Positions 35,843 through 42,194 of a stretch of 47,771 bases of DNA are shown here, in pieces (position 1 is the stretch's first letter; each line of letters begins with the position of its first letter). Below the pieces are notes generated by a model, which saw only the letters and a list, made by a program, of their open reading frames with translations, made no database searches and was not told the DNA's origin. The position numbers were made by a program, and so were the translations under genes. Origin of the DNA: Achromobacter pulmonis (GTDB lineage Bacteria > Pseudomonadota > Gammaproteobacteria > Burkholderiales > Burkholderiaceae_B); assembly GCF_002885955.2 (NCBI RefSeq), contig NZ_POQS01000009.1, forward strand, positions 144,849-192,619, written 5' to 3'.

Positions 35843-36157
35843 ATGCCCGCCGATACAACAGTCCAAAATGAGAAACCTAGGCCGATAACGTTGCCCGCCG
35901 AAGGCTATTGCAGCATCAAGGCGCTGGCACAACCCGATGGGGTGACCCCTTGGGCAGAAAGCACGCTATGGCTTCGAGTCCGGCAAGGCCGTTTTCCTGC
36001 GCCCGAACGGTTTGGAGCGCGTTGCACACGCTGGCGCGTAGAGCTAATCCGCGAGTACCTTGCTGATCCTAACGCCTGGGAAGCTGCACACGCCCCCAAT
36101 CGTCGCCTTGAGGCGGTACATGCATCTGCGAGGCATGCAAACAAGCGCACATCCTAG
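35843..36157 (+). CDS. AlpA/excisionase-like DNA-binding protein
   Basis: A 104-residue basic protein from the ATG at 35843 (GGAG 9 bp upstream). The central part (AEGYCSIKALAQPDGVTPW, then STLWLRVRQGRFPAPERFG and a WRVELIREYL helix) matches the AlpA/MerR-like winged-helix layout: a helix followed by an S-x-LWxxVRxGxFP recognition element. AlpA-type proteins activate integrase expression or act as recombination directionality factors in P4-like elements. Confidence 0.75.
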   Translation: MPADTTVQNEKPRPITLPAEGYCSIKALAQPDGVTPWAESTLWLRVRQGRFPAPERFGARCTRWRVELIREYLADPNAWEAAHAPNRRLEAVHASARHANKRTS

Positions 36158-36196
36158 ACATCCTGCAATCAATTGCAAAGTAGGCGATTCGCTTTG

Positions 36197-36226
36197 AGCG
36201 GGTAAGGGGGGCGTGGTCCTCCCGCT
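36197..36226 (+). promoter_or_regulatory. Hairpin upstream of the replication initiator (possible origin)
   Basis: AGCGGG and CCCGCT bracket an 18-nt G-rich loop, 43 bp before the initiator start. Rolling-circle initiators commonly nick hairpins next to their own gene; nothing further confirms this here. Confidence 0.25.
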
Positions 36227-36737
36227 GTTCTATTAGCGAGTTTACTGAACACGGGACTAGGGATGGTGCATGGTTTCTCTTAGCCATCTATTCATCGACA
36301 AGATTGCATTGACCATACCTGTGCAATCTCGCACGCTTCAACACAACATTACAGACTGGCTTCAAACATGCGCGGATAGTGGCATCATCCGTCTCATCTC
36401 ATATGGTGATTTGCTTGCCCGCTACCACCTTGCTTATGGCATTCCGCTGGCCTATGGGCGCAATATCATCGTCCAGGCCGCCCCTCGCGATGAAAGTCTG
36501 AACTTCCTGAGGCTGGAGTTCAATCCTAACAACAAAGGCCCCGCCCAGGAGCATCCGTTCTCGCTAGTCACAAGCATTCTATGTGAGGCTTGGCCCGCTT
36601 TTGTCCTTGCGCTAGAGAGGGCACGCCTCAATCGGTTGGACTTCGCCGTAGATATCTATGACATGCACATCGACAGGTTGGGCGTGCATCACAACACGCG
36701 TTCGACCTTTTCTAAGAATTTCGCGAGAAGCGGGCGT

Positions 36738-36741
36738 ACCA
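36738..36741 (+). repeat. IS target-site duplication, left copy
   Basis: ACCA immediately before the first base of the IS; the identical ACCA follows the IS at 38009-38012. Four-base duplications are produced by several IS3-family groups including IS407. Confidence 0.85.
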
Positions 36742-36775
36742 TGGCCTGACCCCATAGGGTGGTCCGGTTTCAATC

Positions 36776-37630
36776 TTAGTTCATGATCGGCCTTGGGGCT
36801 ATTGCCTGGGCAGATGACGGTGCTGCTCCGCTTGCTGGCGCAGGCCAGATGATGGCCTCGGGTGCCGGTGGCTTGTATCCAAGCGACGAGTGTGGCCTCT
36901 CGGTGTTGTAGTACCGCCGCCAGGCTTCGATGATGATCTTGGCCTCGGCGAGGCTGTAGAAGATCTCACCGTCGAGCAGTTCGTCGCGGAGCTTCGAGTT
37001 GAAGCTCTCGCAGTAGCCGTTCTCCCAAGGGCTTCCAGGTTCGATGAACGCTGTCTTTGCGCCGACGGCTACGATCCACTCCCGTACAGCCTTGGCGATG
37101 AACTCCGGGCCGTTGTCGGAACGGACATGGCCGGGCACACCACGCAGGATGAACAGGTCCGACAGGGCGTCGATGACGTCGGTCGAGTTGAGCTTGCGAT
37201 CGATGCGGATTGCAAGGCATTCCCTGGTGAACTCGTCGATGATGTTGAGCATGCGGAATCTCCTGCCATCGTGGGTCCGACCCTCGACGAAGTCATAGGA
37301 CCAGACATGGTTTGGATGCTCGGGTCGAAGCCGGATGCACGATCCGTCATTCAACCAGAGCCGCCCCTTCTTCGGTTGCTTCTGGGGAACCTTCAGCCCC
37401 TCCCGCCGCCAGATCCGTTCGACACGCTTGGCGTTCACCGTCCAGCCTTCAGACCGCAGCATCGCCGTGATCCTGCGATAGCCATAACGGCCATAGCGGG
37501 AAGCGAGCCGGATGATGTCGGAGGTCAACGCCTCTTCATCGGGCCGGCCTTGCGGCTTTTTGCGCTGGGTCGAACGATGCTGGCCGAGAACCTTGCAGGC
37601 AAACCGCTCCGAGACGGAGAACTTCGCCAT
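36776..37630 (-). CDS. IS3-family transposase OrfB (catalytic part)
   Basis: A 284-residue rve-type integrase-core protein. The DDE residues are in WSYDFVEGRTHDG (first Asp), VRSDNGPEF (second Asp) and PWENGYCESFN (Glu); an HTH_21-type region precedes (YGRYGYRRITAMLRSEGW). The reading frame is open upstream of its ATG to the frameshift site at 37672-37678, so the active enzyme is most likely the OrfAB fusion. The C-terminus is GYKPPAPEAI followed by a Pro/Ala-rich tail. Confidence 0.93.
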   Translation of the reverse strand: MAKFSVSERFACKVLGQHRSTQRKKPQGRPDEEALTSDIIRLASRYGRYGYRRITAMLRSEGWTVNAKRVERIWRREGLKVPQKQPKKGRLWLNDGSCIRLRPEHPNHVWSYDFVEGRTHDGRRFRMLNIIDEFTRECLAIRIDRKLNSTDVIDALSDLFILRGVPGHVRSDNGPEFIAKAVREWIVAVGAKTAFIEPGSPWENGYCESFNSKLRDELLDGEIFYSLAEAKIIIEAWRRYYNTERPHSSLGYKPPAPEAIIWPAPASGAAPSSAQAIAPRPIMN

Positions 37631-37665
37631 GACACGATCGACGCAACGGCGACGGCGAGCGGGGC

Positions 37666-37944
37666 TCAGAAGTTTCCCGAAGCAGCCTCTTTCAGGATCA
37701 GCTTCTCGAGTGTCAGGTCCGAGACCGCCTTGCGCAGCCGGTCATTCTCTTTCTCGAGCTCCTTCAGCCGCTTCACCTGGTCACCCTTCAGGCCACCGAA
37801 CTCCTTGCGCCACCGGTAATACGTAAACTGCGTCACGCCGATCAAACGGACCGCTTCTCCGACAGAACGACCTTGCGACAACAGAACATCGACTTGGCGC
37901 AGCTTCGCCACGATCTCTTCGGGTTTGTGCTTCTTCTGGGGCAT
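37666..37944 (-). CDS. IS3-family transposase OrfA (DNA-binding part)
   Basis: A 92-residue protein with an HTH_Tnp_1 domain (KHKPEEIVAKLRQVDVLLSQG ... SVGEAVRLIGVTQFTYYRWRKE) and a leucine-zipper-like coil (VKRLKELEKENDRLRKAVSDL). It binds the IS ends. Its stop codon lies 4 bp after the slippery heptamer. Confidence 0.93.
   Translation of the reverse strand: MPQKKHKPEEIVAKLRQVDVLLSQGRSVGEAVRLIGVTQFTYYRWRKEFGGLKGDQVKRLKELEKENDRLRKAVSDLTLEKLILKEAASGNF
37672..37678 (-). promoter_or_regulatory. -1 ribosomal frameshift heptamer of the IS
   Basis: On the minus strand GGGAAAC is read G GGA AAC in the orfA frame and GGG AAA C after slipping back one base, the X XXY YYZ pattern. The orfB frame is open on both sides, giving a joined OrfAB transposase. 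Confidence 0.75.
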
Positions 37945-38008
37945 TCCAACGTCCTCCTACGGCTCAATAGCCTACTTCAGGGAGGACCACTTTTCAGGGG
38001 GCAGACCA

Positions 38009-38012
38009 ACCA
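38009..38012 (+). repeat. IS target-site duplication, right copy
   Basis: ACCA directly after the last base of the IS, identical to 36738-36741. Confidence 0.85.
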
Positions 38013-38627
38013 CGGGGATGTACCTGGGGCAGCGAACGAGTAATCGTCATGTGGTGATCTACGACAAAAAGCGCGAGGCAAGGGAATGCCACAGTCGAAT
38101 ACTGCGCAGGGAATGCACTCGCGTGGAGTGCCGCTCTTCTGATATTGGGCCACTCAGCAATATCCACGATATGCCTAACCCTTTTGCATCGTTTGCGTTG
38201 TCGGTTTACCCGATGTGCGATGCTCTAGAGCACAACTATGCACACTTCCTGGATTCGTGTCGCTATAGAGGGGCGCAAGCAGCCTTGCATCTTATCCGGA
38301 ATAGAAGAAAGCGGGCCGAATATCGGATGTGGTTGGCGGACAATTGCTGCCCATCTTGGTGGTGCCCTGAGACTATTTGGTCGCAACGCATCGAGGCTTT
38401 GCGAATGGCGTTGGGCGACTGTGACGTGCCGTAATAAGCACCATTAAGCCGTGATCTGCCGTAGGACCGCCGAATGATGAGGGTAAGGAGTCGAGAAAGT
38501 AAAAATCGCTAGTGAGACGTTGTGACTCCCTCCTCGTGCGGTGACTCTATGTTTTTTTTGCGCACCGAGAATCAAACTGAGCCCTATCATTTTTTTCGCC
38601 TCCAGGGCCGCGGTGGTATGCCGTGCT

Positions 38628-39179
38628 CTAGTCTTTATTGCCCCTGAAGAAGTTGCTTACTTTATCAAGAAAAGTTCTGTTGGCGTCACGATCTAGCCCG
38701 TCGAGAAGCTTCGTTGCAGAAACGATTTTTTCGCATTTGTCCAGAACGTTCAGAGCTTTTTCATATTCAGTTAGCTTGTAAACGTCGTCTACCATGCGGT
38801 CTAGTCGCTCCTTCGTCACGGGCGCTTTCAGATCGGACGTGTCTACAGGCGGCTTGGGCGGTTCTATGAGTGCGATTGCTCCAGCTTTGAAGGTATGGGA
38901 CGTGGTATCAACCTCACCGCCTACCATGAAGCGCTTGAAGCCAACATAGCCTCCCATTCCATTTTTGGCGTTAATTTCCCCGCATACCATCAGAGCCCCT
39001 TCGCTTCCTTGCATGTTGCGAAATTGTGCGGATAGCGGATCTTTCAATTGGGTCGCGACGACTTGCTGGGCAGACTCGATTAGCAGCTCTTCGGGGGGCT
39101 TCCCCTTTTCGCAACCTGCTAGAAGGCCAATGGTGAGGCAACTCAACGCAGTCAACGGCTTACGCATTCGTTTCCCCAT
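38628..39179 (-). CDS. Putative lipoprotein, element cargo (183 aa)
   Basis: A lipoprotein signal (RKPLTALSCLTIGLLAGC) has the lipobox cysteine near residue 23. The mature part has a conserved-looking segment, DPLSAQFRNMQ ... CGEINAKNGMGGYVGFKRF, which I associate with small phage- and island-borne hypothetical proteins of unknown role, then a Pro-rich linker and a helical C-terminus. An in-frame ATG 12 bp further in (39167), preceded by GGGGA, is an alternative start. Transcribed against the replication genes, it looks like cargo. Confidence 0.7.
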   Translation of the reverse strand: MGKRMRKPLTALSCLTIGLLAGCEKGKPPEELLIESAQQVVATQLKDPLSAQFRNMQGSEGALMVCGEINAKNGMGGYVGFKRFMVGGEVDTTSHTFKAGAIALIEPPKPPVDTSDLKAPVTKERLDRMVDDVYKLTEYEKALNVLDKCEKIVSATKLLDGLDRDANRTFLDKVSNFFRGNKD

Positions 39180-39317
39180 AGGAGCGAGTCCCTAATGGGC
39201 CGTTACGTCGGGTCCGGTTATATAGGAAACAGCTTTTTTTTCCGTAAGCGTCCGGTGATTCCATCTTCTCTCTAGCTTTGTAGTCGGTTATCCAAGTTGG
39301 CGCAGTTCTTGAAGAAG

Positions 39318-39731
39318 TTACAGGCATTCACGTACGGCGTCAGCCAGTTCCTTTCTTTGAGTTTTGCTCCAGAGATAGCGCTTGATGATCCAAAGGGATA
39401 CCGCTATTTGATCATTGTTGGGTTTGAGATCTAACGAGGCATACAGGTGGCCGAGATCGCTGGTTTTATCTATTCGATACCCGCCTCCAGTCGGACGGAC
39501 ATAGACAAAATTATTTATTAACATGCCTTCCCAAGCGGGAACAACGCAGTCGATTACTTCGACAGCCTGTTTGGCCGTAGTGAATTGCATAGGCTCGACT
39601 TCGGCTCTTAGCTGGTCCGTGGGAGGGGCAGCGCAACCCGCCAGTAGTGCTATGGCAAGGGATATAGGCAACAGGCGGGAAGTTCGAGACGAGAAACGAG
39701 AGGTAGGGACGGGCGGGGGATTGTTGGTCAT
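39318..39731 (-). CDS. Putative lipoprotein, element cargo (137 aa)
   Basis: An unusually long polar N-terminus (about 18 residues) precedes the hydrophobic LLPISLAIALLAGC lipobox; the cysteine is near residue 33. The mature part is about 105 residues with no recognised domain (FTTAKQAVEVIDCVVPAWEG). It is followed on the same strand by the other lipoprotein gene after 138 bp. Surface lipoproteins on small integrated elements sometimes block superinfection; that is only a possibility here. Confidence 0.65.
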   Translation of the reverse strand: MTNNPPPVPTSRFSSRTSRLLPISLAIALLAGCAAPPTDQLRAEVEPMQFTTAKQAVEVIDCVVPAWEGMLINNFVYVRPTGGGYRIDKTSDLGHLYASLDLKPNNDQIAVSLWIIKRYLWSKTQRKELADAVRECL

Positions 39732-39876
39732 CGTCTATCTCTTGGGTCTCTGATGTTTAAAAAAGTACCTAGATGTTAATGGTGTCAGCGATCTTTGTCT
39801 GGGGGTATTTTTGGGGGTATCTAAAAAATGAGTAAAGAAGAGCCCTATAGTTTTTTAGGGTTTCAGATGATTATTT

Positions 39877-39903
39877 GAATCCCCCTCTGCGCCAGGAATT
39901 CAT
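39877..39903 (+). repeat. Attachment site attR (displaced tRNA-Ser 3' end)
   Basis: A 27-bp direct repeat of attL (33628-33656) missing the TC of the acceptor stem. It is followed by the terminator that presumably once closed the tRNA-Ser gene, marking the right end of the element. Confidence 0.85.
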
Positions 39904-39907
39904 AAAA

Positions 39908-39939
39908 GCCCCTGATCTCATCGAGATCAGGGGCTTTTT
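39908..39939 (+). terminator. Native tRNA-Ser terminator, displaced by the element
   Basis: GCCCCTGATCTC-ATC-GAGATCAGGGGC, a perfect 12-bp stem with T5, starts 4 bp after attR. Before integration it would have followed the tRNA by about 13 bp. Confidence 0.88.
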
Positions 39940-39956
39940 GTTTGCATCCGCCGATC

Positions 39957-40022
39957 GATGGGTTACGCGCGACGGGCAGCGGTTATCCTGCGACGAGGGT
40001 GCCGCGCTGCACCCATCCTACG
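39957..40022 (+). repeat. 66-bp dispersed palindromic repeat, copy B
   Basis: Same 15-bp start (GATGGGTTACGCGCG) and same end (CGCGCTGCACCCATCCTACG) as copy A, but with a different centre. It is head-to-head with copy C, 9 bp apart. Confidence 0.75.
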
Positions 40023-40031
40023 GCACCGGTT

Positions 40032-40097
40032 CGTAGGATGGGTGCAGCGCTAGCATCCTTAAGCAAGAACCCGAATAGTCAACGCGCGAAACCCATC
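40032..40097 (-). repeat. 66-bp dispersed palindromic repeat, copy C
   Basis: Inverted relative to copies A and B. Its centre shares GGGTTCTTGC and neighbouring bases with copy A. With copy B it forms a perfect 19-bp inverted repeat (GCGCTGCACCCATCCTACG and complement) that can fold as one long hairpin downstream of phoX. Confidence 0.75.
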
Positions 40098-40125
40098 AGG
40101 CGGGGCCTCAGCCGCCATCCGGGAC

Positions 40126-42030
40126 TTAGGCGCCGACCGGCTTGCCGTCGGTGCGGCGCACGACGATCGTGGCCGAGCGGGCGTCGCCGCCGCCGGCGCG
40201 CAGCGTGTTCCAGCTGGCGTTGGGGTGCTGGATGTTGATGAAGAACGCCGTCAGGTCGGGCGTGTAGGCGATGCCGGTGATTTCGCAGCCCAGCGGGCCG
40301 ACCAGGAAACGCTTGGATTCGCCGGTCTGCTGGTCGATGTAGTACATCGAGTTGTTGCCGAAGAAATCGGTGGTCGACGTGCCGGTGCCGGCGTCGGTCT
40401 GCACCCACAGGCGGCCCTTGGGGTCGACGCGGATGCCGTCCGGGCTGGAGAAGGTGTCGCCGTTGACGTTGCCGGTCAGGTTGGGCGCCGCGCCGTCGGC
40501 GGGGTCGCGGCCGGCCAGCAGCAGCAGGTCCCATTCGAAGGTCGTCGCCAGCGGCGAATCGCCGCGCTCGTGCCAGCGGATGATCTGGCCGTGCGAGTTG
40601 TTCACGCGCGGGTTGGCGGCGCTGGTGCGCTGGCGGCGGCTGTTGTTGGTCAGCGTGCAGTACACGGTCTTGTCCACGCCGACCGTGATCCACTCGGGGC
40701 GGTCCATCAGCGTGGCGCCGGCCACGCGGGCGGCGGCCTGGGTCTTGACCAGCACGTCGGCCTGCGTGTTGAAGTCGACCAGCGTGCCGGTGATGACGGT
40801 GCCGCTGGCGACCTGGGTGAAGTTGCCCGGATCGGTGGCGCCGGTCGTGAGGTTGTTCTTGCCCACGGTCAGCTCGACCCAGTTGCCGCTGCCGTCGTCG
40901 TTGAAGCGCGCGGCGTACAGCGTGCCTTCGTCGAGCAGGTTCATGTTGTTGGCGCGGTTGGCCGGGTCGTAGGGCTTGCTGGGCACGAACTTGTAGATGC
41001 AGCCGGGCGTGGTGTCGTCGCCCATGTAGAACGCGACGCGGTTGTTCTCGTCCAGCATGTAGGCCGTGTTCTCGTGGCTGAAGCGGCCCATGGCGGTGCG
41101 CTTGACGGCGGTCGAGCCGGGATTCTGCGGATCGATTTCCACCACCCAGCCATAGCCTTCGTCGGCCGGCTGGCCGGCGTCGCCGGACTTGTAGTGGTAG
41201 TTGTTCAGCGTTTCTTCACAGGTCAGGTACGTGCCCCACGGCGTGTTGCCGCTGGAGCAGTTGTTCAGGGTGCCGACGACGGTGGCGCCGACCACCGATT
41301 TGGCCGGGCCGCTGACGTTGTAGACCGTGTTGCCGGTGTAGCGCTTGTTGTAGCGCGAGTCGGTCTTGACCGACCACTTGCCGTCGGCGGCGCGGGCGAT
41401 TTCGACGACGGATACGCCGACGTTCGACAGCCGGGTCTTCAGGCCTTCGACGCTCTGGTCCAGGGTGGCGTCGTCGAGGGCTTCGTGGTTCACCACCAGC
41501 AGGCCGCCCTGGTTGGGGTCCACGCCTTCGAGCGGGTAGAAGTGCATGCCATCGTGCTGGCCGCCGGACTGGGTTTCGGTGGCGGGGTAGGACTGCGGAA
41601 TGCCGGTGTAGCCGACCGAACCGATCACGCACTTGTCGCCGGCCGAGTACAGCACCTCGGCCACGTAGCCTTCGGGCACCGTGACGGTGTCGGCGACGAT
41701 CTTGTCTTCCAGGGGCTTGAACGTGACGGAGTAGTCGGGGCCTGCCGGCTCCGGTTCCGGCGTCGGGGTGGGCGTGGTGCCTTCGCCGGTGTCGCCGCCG
41801 CCGTCGCCGCCGTTGGAGGGCGCGTCGTCGTCATCGTCATCGCCGCCACAGGCCGTCAGCAGCGAGGAGGCGCCGAATACCGACAGCATCGACAGGCCGA
41901 AGCTGTTCTTCAACAATGTGCGGCGTTCCGGGTTCGCGGCGACGATGTCTTCCAGCATCTGGCCCGGAACCGTGACTTCTCCCTGGGCTTCACGGTGGGG
42001 GGCGCGCAGTTTGTCGGTCAAGTAGGACAT
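40126..42030 (-). CDS. PhoX-family alkaline phosphatase (DUF839)
   Basis: A 634-residue exported protein with a Tat-like, lipoprotein-like leader about 35-65 residues in (ERRTLLKNSFGLSMLSVFGA ... LLTAC), then an Asp run and a Thr/Pro-rich linker. The catalytic part is the PhoX beta-propeller, with stretches such as HDGMHFYPLEG, LLVVNHEALDD, TCEETLNNYHY, MGRFSHENTAY and SPDGIRVDPKGRLWVQTD. PhoX enzymes are Ca/Fe-dependent phosphomonoesterases. I see no convincing Pho box upstream; a 17-bp palindrome is there instead. Confidence 0.9.
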   Translation of the reverse strand: MSYLTDKLRAPHREAQGEVTVPGQMLEDIVAANPERRTLLKNSFGLSMLSVFGASSLLTACGGDDDDDDAPSNGGDGGGDTGEGTTPTPTPEPEPAGPDYSVTFKPLEDKIVADTVTVPEGYVAEVLYSAGDKCVIGSVGYTGIPQSYPATETQSGGQHDGMHFYPLEGVDPNQGGLLVVNHEALDDATLDQSVEGLKTRLSNVGVSVVEIARAADGKWSVKTDSRYNKRYTGNTVYNVSGPAKSVVGATVVGTLNNCSSGNTPWGTYLTCEETLNNYHYKSGDAGQPADEGYGWVVEIDPQNPGSTAVKRTAMGRFSHENTAYMLDENNRVAFYMGDDTTPGCIYKFVPSKPYDPANRANNMNLLDEGTLYAARFNDDGSGNWVELTVGKNNLTTGATDPGNFTQVASGTVITGTLVDFNTQADVLVKTQAAARVAGATLMDRPEWITVGVDKTVYCTLTNNSRRQRTSAANPRVNNSHGQIIRWHERGDSPLATTFEWDLLLLAGRDPADGAAPNLTGNVNGDTFSSPDGIRVDPKGRLWVQTDAGTGTSTTDFFGNNSMYYIDQQTGESKRFLVGPLGCEITGIAYTPDLTAFFINIQHPNASWNTLRAGGGDARSATIVVRRTDGKPVGA

Positions 42031-42046
42031 TCCAACCTCAATAGAG

Positions 42047-42063
42047 TAGCGAACAATTCGCTA
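42047..42063. promoter_or_regulatory. Palindrome upstream of phoX
   Basis: TAGCGAA-CAA-TTCGCTA, perfect 7-bp arms, 16 bp before the phoX start codon on the minus strand. It could be an operator or a leader hairpin affecting translation. Confidence 0.35.
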
Positions 42064-42194
42064 AGTTATTTGTCAGGATTGCGGCAGCGAGGTTAGAAGC
42101 TGCGCATGACACCGGGGTGACGGATGGATGAATTCCAGATGCCGCGTTCACATTCTGGCGGGAGGCTCGGCCCGCGAGTAGCGGGCCGGTGGGA

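Larger units (their letters stand above)
36742..38008 (-). mobile_element. IS3-family insertion sequence (IS407-like), 1267 bp
   Basis: Ends in imperfect inverted repeats of 24-25 bp: left TGGCCTGACCCCATAG then GGTGGTCC (36742-36765); right, read inward, TGGTCTGCCCCCTGAAAA then GTGGTCC (38008-37984). It carries orfA and orfB on the minus strand with a -1 frameshift heptamer, and is flanked by ACCA. The exact duplication and intact reading frames suggest a recent insertion. The specific ISfinder name cannot be given from sequence reading. Confidence 0.9.
36270..38434 (+). pseudogene. Replication initiation protein (Rep_trans-like), split by an IS
   Basis: The 5' part (36270-36741) and 3' part (38013-38434) flank the IS. 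Joined with one copy of the ACCA target duplication they make an uninterrupted frame of 298 codons (297 residues) that reads SGRT-TGMYLG across the junction. The C-terminal part has GMYLGQRTSNRHVVIYDKKRE, the family signature of replication-initiation factors of filamentous-phage and small rolling-circle elements; the N-terminal part has FLRLEFNPNNKG and ALERARLNRLDFAVDIYD, also characteristic. As it stands the gene cannot make the full protein, so the element has probably lost autonomous replication. Confidence 0.8.
33648..39903 (+). mobile_element. Integrated element in tRNA-Ser (about 6.25 kb)
   Basis: Bounded by the tRNA-end repeats and visibly lower in GC than the flanking chromosome. 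From the tRNA: tyrosine integrase, unknown 224-residue protein, AlpA-like regulator, replication initiator (split by an IS), then two lipoprotein genes on the opposite strand. No capsid, conjugation or relaxase gene is visible. It looks like a small self-replicating integrative element or a satellite related to rolling-circle/filamentous-phage replicons, now disabled by the IS. Mobilisation would need help from another element; that is inference. Confidence 0.82.

Noticed and set aside
36890..37819. 309-residue plus-strand frame inside the IS
   Set aside because: Opposite strand of the transposase; no similarity expected.
39877..40097. CRISPR-like array formed by the repeats near attR
   Set aside because: Repeats are only two in inverted orientation plus an att site; no regular spacer pattern and no cas genes.
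42031..42194. PhoB box upstream of phoX
   Set aside because: CTGACAA-like sequence matches only one half-site; no second 11-bp spaced repeat.
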